Positions 1 to 11,677 of a DNA stretch of 64,000 nt are shown here, piece by piece. Position 1 is the stretch's first letter, and the number at the start of each line of letters is the position of its first letter. The DNA comes from Panulirus ornatus (Eukaryota; Arthropoda; Malacostraca; Decapoda; Palinuridae), in assembly GCF_036320965.1 (NCBI RefSeq), contig NC_092264.1:16470775-16534774 (forward strand). The letters run 5' to 3'. The notes below the pieces were generated by a model. The model did no database searches and had not been told where the DNA came from. It saw nothing but the letters and a program-made list of their open reading frames with translations. Position numbers and translations under genes: made by a program.

Positions 1-330
1 CAAATTGGAGGTGGAAAGATGGAGTGAAAAAGATTTTGTGTGATCGGGGCCTGAACATGCAGGAGGGTGAAAGGAGGGCAAGAAATAGAGTGAATTGGAG
101 TCATGTGGTATACAGGGGTTGACGTGCTGTCAGTGGATTGAAGCAAGGCATGTGAAGCGTCTGGGGTAAACCATGGAAAGCTGTGTAGGTATGTGTATTT
201 GCGTGTGTGGACGTGTGTATGTACATGTGTATGGGGGGTTGGGTTGGGCCATTTCTTTCGTCTGTTTCCTTGCGCTACCTCGCAAACGCGGGAGACAGCG
301 ACAAAGTAAAAAAAAAAAAAAAAAATAAAA
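1..330 (+). mobile_element. Family A RTE-like LINE, 3' end (window starts inside it)
   Basis: The first 122 bases encode the last part of the family A reverse transcriptase ([20 protein letters not shown], stop TGA at 120-122). A short-type 3' UTR of about 185 bases follows, containing GTAAACCATGGAAAGC and the terminal motif GCTACCTCGCAAACGCGGGA, then an A-run from about 308. The short 3' UTR and the TGA stop place it in the younger subfamily. The 5' part lies outside the window. Confidence 0.9.
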
Positions 331-356
331 AAAAATAAATAATATATATATTTATT

Positions 357-1435
357 ATACTTTGTCGCTGTCTCCAGTGTTAGCGAGGTAGTTCAAGGAA
401 ACAGACGAAAGAATGGCCCAACCCACCTACATATACATGTACATCCATACACGCCCACACACGCATATGTACATACCTATACATTTCAACGTATACATAC
501 ACAGACATATACATATATACACATGGTTCTGTTGCCACCCCAACACACATGAAATAGCATTTCATTTCCAACACATCCACCCTCTTCCGCACAACCCTAT
601 CTATAGCCCACGCCTTGCAACCATATAACATTGTTGGAACCACTATTCCTTCAAACGTACCCATTTTTGCTCCACGATAACGTTCTCTCCTTCCACACAT
701 TCTTCAACACTCCCAAACCCTTCACCCCCTCCCCCATCCTGTGACTCACTTCCACTTCCATGGTTCCATCCACTGCCAAATCCACTCCCAGATATCTAAA
801 ACCTTCTCTTCCAGTTTTTCTCCATTCAAACTTACCTCCCAGTTGACTTGTCCCTCAACCCTACTGAACCTAATAACCTTGCTCTTATTCACATTTACTC
901 TCAGGTTTCTTCTTTCACACACTTTACCAAACTCAGTCATCAGCTTCTGCAGTTTCTCACCCGAATCAGCCACCTGTGTTGTCTTCCCCAATCTGATGCT
1001 CTGTACATGCCTTCACCCTCTCAATTGATACCCTCCCATATAATTTACCAGGAATACTCAACAAACTTATACCTCTGTAATTTGAACACTCATCTTCATC
1101 CCTTTTGCTTTTGTACAATGGCACTATGCATGCATTCCGCCAATCCTCAGGCACTTCACCATGATCCATACATACAATGAATTTCCTCACCAACCAGTCA
1201 GCAACACAGTCACCCCCGTTTTTCATAAATTCCACTGCAATACCATCCAAACCCGCTGCCTTGCCGGCTTTCATCTTCTGCAAAGCTTTCAGTGCCTCTT
1301 CTCTGTATACCAAATCATTCTCCTTGACTCTCTCACTTCGAACACCACTTTGACCAAAACACCTATATCTGCCACTCTATCATCAAACACATTCAACAAA
1401 CCTTCAAAATACTCCCTCCATATTTTTTTCTTTCT
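357..1435 (-). mobile_element. Family A LINE, old internally deleted minus-strand copy
   Basis: On the minus strand this reads reverse transcriptase, C-terminal part and 3' UTR, ending at 357 in the CTTTGTCGCTGTCTCC-type terminus. Two internal deletions are visible. One joins the 3' UTR to coding sequence near 550-565. The other, near 985-995, joins the FADD-downstream region directly to the TEHQIGE segment, losing roughly 400 bases of core RT. The longest frame, 966-1313, carries KMKAGKAAGLDGIAVEF and [18 protein letters not shown]. It lies tail to tail with the plus-strand copy at 1-330, across an A/T-rich spacer. Confidence 0.85.
966..1313 (-). pseudogene. Reverse transcriptase fragment of the old family A copy
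   Basis: An open frame of 115 codons with the conserved RTE reverse transcriptase N-terminal block ([46 protein letters not shown]). It lacks the catalytic AFxDxxKAYD and FADD motifs because of the internal deletion, so it cannot be functional. Confidence 0.85.
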
Positions 1436-2480
1436 ATTCCATACTTTTTTGTTGTTCCCAGCATAGTGAGGGCTCTTTTACAGGTCTCCTGCAGCTTCAA
1501 GGCTACATTACAATCAATGTCAGGGGAATGATGGACTTTTGTGGAGTATGAAGTTCCTTGATGTGTTTGTTCCTCTTTTTGTTCTTTGACAGTGATACAC
1601 CTTTGCTGAAGGAGACTTCTCTTTTGCAGTGTAACCATGTGCAGGTGAAGTTCAGCAATATTTTTGTTTATGTTTATGTATATATGCATTTAAGTGTGTG
1701 TGTTCTTTGAAGAATTAGCAAGTTCTACCATTGTGAGCGGTAGAAGATATATCTTTGACTGAAAAGCATCTTAGTTTATACTCATTTTACCCAGAAAATA
1801 CTTGAACTGTTACACATAGTTTTCTGGTTAAAAAAGAATAAACACATATATTTTGACAATGTGGAAGGTTGAGTTTCTCGCATTAATTCTTTTCTGAATT
1901 TTTTATGTAATAGTTTATAAATTATTATCTGAATTGTGCTGTCTACCTCAATTATAATTAGACACAAAACCAGAAGTGAACAATGCCTGTGTATTGATAT
2001 ATTCCCTATGTATTAGCTCCTCTTCTCCGAATTTTTGGTAGAATGTTACTGAATTTCTTACTAATTGATTTCTTGCATGTATTTAAGTTATTTCATGAAG
2101 GTCTGAATCAGTGAAGTAATAGTGATAACACTGTAAAAAGTTTTTACTTTTTTGTTCCTGGCTAATAAGTATAATTTTATAATTGATTATGTCTAAAAAG
2201 TGTAGCAAATGGCTCTTATTCCCTTGAAATTTTGCTTTTGTGGTCAGGACAGTGATATTTTGAAATTTTCCTATTTTTCAGAGCATTCCAGATCAGTTCA
2301 CTGCCGAGTATCTGATATAGGACTTTCTCGAATTTTCCAGTAATATAGATAATAGGATAGATATAGGGGCCTTAAGTTAACCAGTTCAGCTTAGATCTAG
2401 CTATCTAAGTAGATACATATACATGAATTTTTCTGAGATGGCATTTAGAGGCTGCAAGCATCTGGCAGATGCATTTTGCT
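1436..2480. other. Anonymous AT-rich DNA
   Basis: About 1 kb of AT-rich unique-looking sequence. Short frames here have no recognisable domain or codon bias. I see no gene, repeat array or transposon end. Confidence 0.5.
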
Positions 2481-2484
2481 ATGT

Positions 2485-3563
2485 CTGTGTCCAGTTCATT
2501 AAAATGAGCAAAAAGTACTCCATGGCAGCATCAGCTTAGATGTGCCAGGCCTACAAGTTATATTTCAGCTTACCAGTTGGGGATCAAAACAATTCTGGGC
2601 ACCTTATTTCGCCTGTGAGCACTGCAAAAATCTCTTGAAGATAAATCGGCTCTGCCTCTGCCACAATGTAACCAGTCTGTTTGAGGCAATCGGAATTGCC
2701 TGTGACCCGAACGAGTGGCACCTCTTTATTGACAGCTTATTCAGGATCCCAAGGCTTTGCTGCTTCATAGTGGGAACAAATACCTGTCTTCCCCTGGCTC
2801 AGTTGGTGCACCTCAAAGAAGAATACAACAATGTTAAGATGCCTTGAAGTATGATGAGTACAGCTGGGAGGTCATCGATGACTTCAAAATTGTGGCATTC
2901 CTGATGGGTCTCCATGGCAGTTTTACCAAGTTTCCCTGCTATCTTTGCCTTTGAGACAGCAGGGACACCACGGTGCACTACCACAGGCGGAACTGGCCAC
3001 TGCAGACCGAATCCTCTGTGGGGATGAACAACATCAAGTGGGAGCCACTGGTAGACTCCTAGAAGGTGTTGATGCCACCACTGTACATAAAGGCAGACCA
3101 ACAGTTTGTCACAGCTCTAAATTAGAAGTCTGCAGCCTTCTTGTACATTCAGGACTTCTTCCCTAAGCCGTCTGAGGCAAAGGTCAAAGCTGGAGTCTTT
3201 GTCGGACCACTTATGAAGAAGATGCTGGAGTGCAAGGAATTCCCCAAGAAGCTCACTAGGAAAGAGAGAGCAGCTTGGTACAGCTTTTTCACAGTGGTTC
3301 AGGGCTTTCTGGGCAATCACAAGGCTGAAAACTATATGAAGCTTGTTTAGACTATGGTGAAGAACTACAGCAAAATGGGCTTCTGGGTGTCCATCAAAGT
3401 CTATCTATATCCCTGACAATCATCTTGATATTTCAAAAAAAACATCAGAGCATACTTGGAGGAGTAAGGTGGCAAGGTGAGCGCTTCCATCTGGATATAC
3501 TGGATTTTGAATGCTACTACCATGGAACATATGATGAGAACATGATGGGATATTATATTTAGG
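2485..3563 (+). pseudogene. Decayed copy of a multi-copy arthropod uncharacterised protein
   Basis: The frame starting at 2542 reads SLFEAIGIACDPNEWHLFID and LAQLVHLKEEYNN. After a frameshift near 2840 it continues in another frame with YDEYSWEVIDDFKIVAFLMG, FPCYLCL-stop-DSRD, IKWEPLVDS, PPLYIK, FFPKPSEAKVKAGVFVGP and FLGNHKAENY, and then, in another frame near 3510-3560, YHGTYDENMMGYY. The order and wording match, from memory, a protein found in many copies in arthropod and cnidarian genomes. That family is usually a few hundred residues long, has no named domain, and is probably carried by a mobile element. In-frame stops include TGA at 2952-2954 (where the family has Trp) and further stops near 3060, 3122, 3348 and 3413. 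The segment is visibly more GC-rich than its flanks, as expected for former coding sequence in AT-rich DNA. It is certainly broken. The family match is recalled, not computed. Confidence 0.78.
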
Positions 3564-6212
3564 GTGTAATTCTGAAAGTGATTTACAGTACAATCATAAG
3601 TTGTGAAAAACTACCCACTTCTACGTCTTTGTGATCACTTTTGTTTAACATTAGTTTAATTGCATGTCAATTTTGATTCATAAGATGATGTTTTCCCAAC
3701 TTTATGTGAATAGAAATGTGCAAATTTGCCTGTTGTCCAATTACAAAAAAGGTGGATTTCAAAATATCACTGTTCTGGTCACAAAAGCAAAGTTTGAAGG
3801 GAATGATAGCCTTTTCCTCTACTTTTTACATATAAACAATTAGGAAATAAAACTTACTACCCAGGAACAAAAATTGTTACAGTGTAATCCTCTTTGTTCA
3901 TGTACTTACAAAATGTTATATTAGGTAACATAAGCTTTTATATATGATCTGTTGATCAACCTCAAAAGACTTGTTCATCTCAAAGATGAAGTCATCATTT
4001 TATAAATTTCATAAGGCAAAGCTGCTATTCTATGCTATGACTAACTTAGGCTTTTAATTTCCACTTCCTAGTTTGATCACTACTAAAGGCAATGTTTTCA
4101 TTGGGCCAGATTTATTGTAAGTAAAATTAAATGTAATGTATTATAACTTGGTTGACATGGTCCAAAGAAAAAAGGAATGTAACTTGTACAGTTTATTTGC
4201 TGAATCATCTATTATCAGTTAGAGCATAATTTGTAGAAAGTTAATGGAAATTAGATTTTTTTTTTTCTATCTTTCTAGCTCTTGAACAGTAAGTGCCTGA
4301 ACTAAATGTGGCTACTTGTTATTTTACAAATCCTTTTCAGTATTGAGAGCAATGATTATTTGATTTTACAACTTTGTTTTGCACAGGAAATTAGAATATT
4401 CATGCAGTCATTACTTCCATCATTCAGTTATTTACTATGTTGAGTATTGACCTTAAATAGCTCAAACTAGATATACACAGTAAATTGTTGAAATAAAACC
4501 ATGAAGCGCAGTTTAAGCTATTGGAAATGTTGAATGACTTGTCCTCTGTCCACTTACATCTTGCTAAGACTACAATGAAAATGGCATTTTTATACCTTTA
4601 CACCTTGCTTGTTGTAATATGTAATAGGTTGTTCTTAAAGGAAAGGAATTTGCTCCAGTAGGGTTTTGGATGACAGATTTTACAGGGCCCAGGATTGTGA
4701 ATATTGCTTATTAATCATTATGCCATCTAGACTTGAAAATGTGTGTACTACTGCCTGCTATTTTTGTATCATCAAGGAGATTTGCTGGTAGAGTGTGGAT
4801 GATCGGTAAGAATTCATTGATGTAATGAACCATACCATTTATGAATTGAACTTTTTTTTATTTTTTACAGAAGCTGAACAATATTATCAACCTTCTGTTC
4901 AAAGTTAGATTAAGAAGTCTTGAATATGAGTTTTGCCTCATTACAGATGAAAATTCATAGGAAAGAAATGCAGAGAAGAGACTGATGTACTCGTTTGAGA
5001 AGCTGAAAAGGGGCTTATAGATTAGAAAATATGGTGACTGACATGGAATTAGATGCTTGCCATTTGAAAAAGGAGGTTTTTTTTAGTGTCTGCATGAAAC
5101 TTGTTTCAAGGGAGATAAAATGTTCCTTGCAGATTAATCTAATAGGAATACCATTCATTTTTTGTGGCGTATAACAAACAGCAAGAAATGTCACGTTAAG
5201 ACCTGTCTTATGAAATGCAGCATACATCCCTTAAAACAGGAAGTGGTACCACCTAAGAAGATTGTCAACCTGTCCAAAGGAAACCTATAAGTTATAGCGA
5301 GAGTTAACTTGGTTGTACTGCAGCACCTGTTGAGTCAAAGAGGCTCAGGTGGTGGGAGGCCACAAGTTAAGTTATAGGGGAGTGAGAGGAGAGGAAAGGA
5401 GCATACTATATCAGTTGGTGTTTTGTTCTTTAAGATGATGTCAACTAGCCAGTTAGCTGCTGCATATGTGCATTCAATTTTGACTTATCCACTTATTCAG
5501 ACCTTGCTTATTGGGATCTTTAGGTGGAACAGACAAAAGTAATGTTTCGATACACCTTGGTCAGCCAGCACATGTATCAGTTGACTGAGGTTTACTTGGG
5601 TTTATTTGAACAAGCAGTTATACCACTGCATACTATATACAGTGCTTAGACTTTAGGGACCCTGGCAGGAACCTGGATGTCATCCACAAGGTAAACTCAA
5701 GAAGCAGCAGTTATAGGTGACTGATGTGTAAATGTTTACAAGCATTTTTAGTTTGACATTTTTCGTCAGTCATTTTATTCACTTGTATTTGTTATTATAT
5801 GATTTTGCTGTAGTAATACATGCACAAAAAATTGAGTGCAATACCAGTATCTTGATTACAATGCGAGTTTGTAGAGTGATGCACCATGTAACTATAAAAT
5901 TTTTTGGATACATCAGGCTATTTCTGGTTGTATTTCTATTTTTGCATATTCATATTTGTAAATAACTATCCAACCATGTTGAATGAAAATTAATTACTTT
6001 AAGCACCACCAATATAGTCACCAGAATCTTTATAGTGTTATAAAAACATTTCATATGATAAGGTGAGTTTGTAGAGCACCACAGTAGATACTTTAAACAT
6101 TTTTAATTTTTCTACTATTAATGTTTATATATTATTAATTCTTCTCCTAGAGAGTAGTCTTGTCTCCAGTCCACATTATCACTTACTTAGGACACTGACT
6201 TTTTCAAAACAA
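3564..6212. other. Anonymous AT-rich DNA
   Basis: About 2.6 kb of AT-rich sequence with homopolymers and no supported gene. The frames at 5015-5227 (-) and 5732-5965 (+) are short, hydrophobic and AT-driven, and I do not regard them as genes. It resembles intron or intergenic DNA. Confidence 0.5.
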
Positions 6213-6450
6213 TGGGTCTGCATCCTCACTGAAATCCATAATTACCCTCTGATCCTCTGACAGAGGCATGAATCCAACCTGAACCCTTTCATCACCCTTA
6301 ATTGTCCATTATTTCTATTCATCAGAACTCCTAGGTCTGCATCCTCATTGAAATCCATAATTACCCACTGATCCTTTGACACAGGCATGAATCCAACCTG
6401 AACCCTTTCATCACCCTTGATTGTCCCTTATTTCTACTCATCAGAACTCC
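6213..6450. repeat. 119-bp tandem duplication, two copies
   Basis: The sequence GGTCTGCATCCTCA begins at 6215 and again, with few changes, at 6334. Both copies end in CATCAGAACTCC (about 6331 and 6450). The copies differ by a handful of substitutions, so the duplication is not very recent. No coding potential is evident. Confidence 0.9.
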
Positions 6451-8968
6451 AGCAGTACAGGGTATCACCGACAGCACATGCATAACATTTACTCACCACA
6501 AACATCAAGAGAGAGATCCTCTGAACATTTACTGATGCCAAATTTGGACAGGTGAAATAGTCCCTGCATATCCTCTAGAAAGCATTCATCCTCTCCAACT
6601 TAGTATTTGCCTCACCTGCCAAGTAATTGTCTGTTCAAAAGGATATATAGCAGAGCTGCATACTACACAGAACTGAGCTCTTGGCAACTCTCACAAGTTG
6701 CCAGACAACTACAATCATTCACCATCTGCTTAGTGAAATAAAGATAATGCCAATGCAGCCTCTCATAAATAAGCATGGAATTCAGTTTCCTGTGGCAGCA
6801 CTGGTCCCATTTGTACCCAAACTACTTTATAACGAGTCACTATCCCTAAAGCAAAAATAAGAATCTTACACCTACTTTATACTTCAGAAGCTTAAATTGC
6901 AGATTTCTCTTCCCTCAGCAAACATGTTTGACAAGATATATATGCACTGGAATGACCCAACAAGCACAGAACAACCTCTTTCTAACCCAGCAATAAATTG
7001 TACTCCACCAGACATACTCCTGTCTGAAGTTACACCATCTGGGGAATGTGCAAGTATGCCTTCTCATCTAGATTCAAGACACCACTTATCTCTCCAGCAT
7101 TACAATCATTGATTCAACACTTCAGAAAACCTCTTATGCCCAAGATACAACTTATACATTGATGACACTGAACACATTCCTCATTTTCCATGTGCTCACC
7201 CCACAAAGATATACCTATCTATCTGTCTGTCTTTCTCTCTGATGTTTGTTCCCCTCTGAAACTCCCATGAGTAGCCATGGCAGTAGTCTCCATAACTAGT
7301 GAACTCAAGTGCTGCTTCTTATCCTTTAGTGCCTAACCCTTAAGAGGCCACTGGCAGAGGGTGAGTCTAGTGCAGTGTTTGCAGAGGCTTCTACCTAATA
7401 TTCCTACTGACTACTACTGGCTGATGCTTCTGCCTAATGTTCCTACCCACTATATCTACCTAATGCTCTTACCTAAATGTTTCAACTCATTACTTTTGTC
7501 TATTACTCCATCCATTTTGCTAAAAGGCAGGGCTAGCACAAAGTGCTCATCACAGAAAAATCTAGAGTTACGAAGAATGAGCTGTGTGAGTTAAGTGTTG
7601 TCAAGTGTTTTGTGTGACGAGTGACTTTATGTTTGTGGACAGAATGCCAGTAGTCCACGTGGGTGAGGCAGAAAGAAAAGACAGCTACCTGGGTCAGAGG
7701 ATTGCAACTTGACAACCACTAAAGTGCTGGCTTACTATACAGCTGTCACTAACCCTCCTGATACCTAGGCAGGTAATACTGGTAATATACCCCCCTGGTT
7801 GTTGGCTGCATACTACTACTACTACCTTCTGATATACACACCACCCTATTTTATCTGTGGTCATGCCTGGTAGACTTGGCCAGTGTTCAAAGTGCCAAGG
7901 TAGCTCCATAGTGGGGAATACTGAGGCAGAAAGTTAAGGTGAAGTATTCTCTCCTGAGGTATGCATAGGAAAGGTCTGGTATGCAGTTTGAACCATTTGA
8001 TGCACCAAGTGATGCAAAAATGGATTTAGGGAAATTTTTAAAGTTTATGTTATTTATAGTATCTTTAGAATGTAAGCACACTTTGGATGATGATGTATGC
8101 ATCAACCTCATGTCATGGTGTGAATATCCAAAACAAAAATATGATCCAGACTTACCAGGAGCAATACAGGAGAATGTGGACACATTACAGTCAGAGAAAC
8201 TTTGAGAGTATTGTGATGTGGATGTATGTTTAGCCACTTTCTCATGGAACTTGGAGACCACTTGGTTTGCTTTATGCCTGAATTAGGGCATGTCCATAAA
8301 TTATGACATTGATTTTTACATGGGTGTCATGATCATGCTATTGAAGTCTGTTATATCTATGGATCATTTGTTAAACATAGGCAGTGATTCATTTAGTTTA
8401 GGTTAAACATAGGCAATGATTCTTTTAGTTTAGGGTCTTTTTGCACTAAAGCAACTTCTAAACTTTGGATATGTATAGTTTTCATTCCACCCATCTTGTT
8501 AGTTTGTGTCTGTAATCCTTAAATGGTGAATGCGGTCCACACGTAGTGCAAACAAAAGAAAATCCCTAAGGAAATGATAGATTAGAATTCAGAAGTAAGA
8601 GAAAATTCTCTGAACGTTATATACATGCAACTGTAGTGGCTCGATCTACTGCTGACTGAGGGGCCAAAAGGAGGGAGTGGATTATACGTCTGACAGCTTC
8701 CAGTAAGGAATGAATTTGGGGAGGTTTGTTTCTATTAACGTTATGCTGTACTGTTATTTCATAAAACGGGACCTAGTTGATGGTTGATAATGTGAATAAG
8801 TGTAGAAATTTTACATTATTCTCAATGGAAATAAGTGAGAGGACAGCAGATGGCTGGCACATTTCTTCAGGACTTAAGGATAGGCTCAGTAAGGTCATTC
8901 CTGATATCCTCTCTAAATATGTAGATGATTATTGGTTCATGCACTAGGTAAAAACCTACTAATTATGT
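6451..8968. other. Anonymous DNA with small local repeats
   Basis: There is no recognisable gene. A frame at 7981-8205 encodes 74 residues of unusually protein-like composition (LMSWCEYPKQKYDPDLPG) but matches nothing I know. A 33-bp direct repeat lies at about 8371-8434 (TTAAACATAGGCA, twice). The 7370-7510 stretch holds degenerate CTACCTAATG-type repeats. Confidence 0.45.
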
Positions 8969-9414
8969 ATACAGCGCTGGTGGCTGATTCAGATGAGAAA
9001 CAGCAGAAGCTGGTGACTGAGTTTGGTAAAGTGTGTGAAAGAAGAAAGCTGAGAGTAAACGTGAATAAGAGCAAGGTTATTAGGTACAGTAGGGTTGAGG
9101 GAAAAGTCAGTTGGGAGGTAAGTTTGAATGGAGAAAAACTGGAGGAAGTGAAGTGTTTTAGATATCTAGGAGTGGATTTGGCAGTGGATGGAACCATGGA
9201 AGCTGAAGTGAGTCATAGGGTGGGGAAGGGGGCAAAAGTTCTGGGAGCGTTGAAAAATGTGTGGAAGGTGAGAACATTATCTCGGAAAGCAAAAATGGGT
9301 ATGTTTGAAGGAATAGTGGTTCCAACAATGTTATATGGTTGCGAGGCGTGGGCTATAGATAGAGTTGTGCAGAGGAGGGTGGATGTGCTGAAAATGAGAT
9401 GTTTGAGGACATAA
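8932..9414 (+). pseudogene. Family A RT C-terminal thumb/connection fragment
   Basis: A 160-codon frame. The first 13 or so residues come from unrelated flanking DNA. LINE similarity starts at [20 protein letters not shown] and includes [35 protein letters not shown] and [16 protein letters not shown]. It lacks the catalytic core and ends in a premature stop, so it is a dead remnant. Confidence 0.85.
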
Positions 9415-10147
9415 TGTGGTGTGAGGTGGTTTGATTGAGTAAGTAATGAAAGGGTAAGAGAGATTTGTGGCAATAAAAGAATGTGGTTGAGAGAGCAGAA
9501 GAGGGTGTTTTGAAATGGTTTGGTCACATAGAGAGAATGAGTGAGGAAAGATTGACAAAGAGGATATATATGTGTCAGAGGTGGAGGGACTGAGAAGTGG
9601 GAGACCAAACTGGAGGTGGAAAGATGGAGTGAAAAAGATCTTGAGTGATCGGGGCCTGAACATGCAGGAGGGTGAAAGGCGTGCAAGGAATAGAGTGAAT
9701 TGGAATGATGTGATATACCGGGGTCGACATGCTGTCAGTGGACTGAAGCAGGGCATGTGAAGCGTCTGGGGTAAACCATGGAAAGTTCTGTGGGGCCTGG
9801 ATGTGGAAAGGGAGCTGTGGTTTTGGTGCATTATACATGACAGCTAGAGACTGAGTGTGAATGAATGTGGCCTTTGTTGTCTCTACCTAGCACTACCTCG
9901 CTCACATGCTGGGGAGGGGTTTGTCATTTCATCTGTGGCGGGATGGTGATGGGAATGAATAAAGGCAGCAAGTATGAAATATGTACCTGTGTATATATGT
10001 ATATGTCTTTGTATATATAAATATATATGTATGCATTGAAATGTATAGGTATGTGTATGTGAGTGTGTGGATGTGTATGTATATACATGTGTATGTGGGT
10101 GGATTGGGCCATTCTTTCATCTGTTTCCTTGCGCTACCTCGCTGACA
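8969..10147 (+). mobile_element. Family A LINE, 5'-truncated old copy with long 3' UTR
   Basis: The copy begins abruptly inside the RT coding region at TACAGCGCTGG, right after a TATGTA stretch. It runs through the C-terminal region and a long-type 3' UTR of about 400 bases (GGGGCCTGGATGTGGAAAGG, then GTATAGGTATGTGTATG) to the terminal GCTACCTCGCTGAC. The coding part is broken by a TAA at about 9412 and by later frameshifts. Unlike the young copies it has CGA where they have the TGA stop, so its frame continues for HAVSGLKQGM before ending. This marks the ancestral subfamily. Confidence 0.88.
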
Positions 10148-11520
10148 TTTACATATATAGAGGTATTACCAAACTCTGATTCCATGAGGTTATATTGCAA
10201 GTGGAGAGACACTGGCAGGGCTGTACAATTGGAAGGACAATCTCATCTAAGAACTTTCACTCCAAAGGAGTCTACATTTGCCTGTTACTGGAAGCAGTAC
10301 AGCCATTGGCTGCAGGAGCCTGTAGATATGTTCTGGAAAAACCAGGACTCTTCCATAGAATTTGGTCTTGGAGTACTTATGGAATACAGAATACAATATA
10401 TGCACATACACACCGTACCTTACCCTCCTGCTTCAGGAGTTCCTTCTGTTTGTGCGGCTGCCACAGCAGGACCACAGGTTAAGGAGTAGGGTGACGTGTT
10501 TACATCAGGTTCAGGTGAGTGCAAGACAAAATAGTATTAAGTTGCATGTCTTCAGTATGGATCATAAAGAGGGGATTTATGACATGCTGAATTGGTGTTT
10601 GCAGTGTTTTCATGATAGGTGTTGCCCAGGGTACAGTTGAGAGAGTGTAACTGCAATATGGTTGGAATAAGTGCTCTTGGACTCCACCTGCAAGTGTTCA
10701 CATTGCAAGGGAGAAGTCATCTTTGGTAAGATTGTATCGCTGTCAGTGCATGAAAAGGAGCTTAGTCTTGTCGATAACCATTTTGCTTTGGAGTAGTCCA
10801 ACATTTTCCAGCTTCTGCATGGAGTATCAGCCTCAAAGCTACAGGAACCTCCAGGAAGGGCCCTAGGGTTGTCCTGTATAAAGTTGATGGGTGTTACTGG
10901 TCTCAGTCTACAAGTTGTTGCATAGCTAGTGAAAAATCATCTTTTGCAGGTCTGTATCAATGTCAGTGAATGGAAGGGTGATCAGATTTTTGTTAGGGAT
11001 CCTCTTACTCTAAATGAGTCTGTCATTTCCCTGCACCTGCATGGTGCTCAGCCTCAAACTTGCAGGAACCACCAAGAAAGGGGTTATGAGGTTATATGAT
11101 CACGTAGAATGATGAGGTTAGGTGCGAATTCTTTGTATGCCTATTTCTGTGTTTTACATATATTTTGTAGAATTACACTCTAGTCTAACTGTGAATTAAT
11201 TGCTGGGTGTGATTTGGCAAGTTTTCTTGTAACATTATACTTGTTTTAACATTAGCAGTTTTGCCTTAACAAATGATTTTGGATGTGCCAAAAGTAGTAA
11301 TATTATGTGTACATCACATTACCAGGGTTTTTATCATATACAAAATAATGCCACCGGGGTAAGTAGGGTTAAAGTGAGATTTAGATGTGAATATGCTAGA
11401 AAAGCTATTCCACATAATGATAACCACATGATAACAAATCTCTCACAAGAGGTATTTTTTTTTTTTTTTTTTTTTTTTAGAAAACCTTGATTAGAAGACT
11501 TTGATATATATAGTTCATTA
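10148..11520. other. Anonymous DNA containing a diverged pair of about 150-bp repeats
   Basis: Frames at 10067-10489 and 10195-10482 overlap in different phases and look like chance frames. Two diverged repeats sit at about 10708-10860 and 10929-11080. Both contain GTATC..TGTCAGTG.ATG near the start and CTCAAA..GCAGGAACC near the end, spaced about 222 bases apart. A T-run lies at 11456-11479. Confidence 0.45.
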
Positions 11521-11525
11521 GCCTT

Positions 11526-11677
11526 GTGACAGTGTCACATGTGAGACTGGAAAAAGGAATTTATGGTTATTTTTCAGTGTGTTTTTAACACATACTGTGT
11601 GACAGTGTCACATGTGAGACTGGAAAAAGGAATTGATGGTTATTTTTCAGTGTGTTTTTAACACATACTGTGCGTAT
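11526..11677. repeat. 76-bp tandem duplication, two copies
   Basis: The sequence GTGACAGTGTCACATGTGAG occurs at about 11526 and again at about 11600. Each is followed by the same GACTGGAAAAAGGAATT, TTTTTCAGTGTGTTTTTAAC and CACATACTGTG. The copies are nearly identical, so the event is recent. The GTGACAGTGTCAC portion is a short palindrome. Confidence 0.9.
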
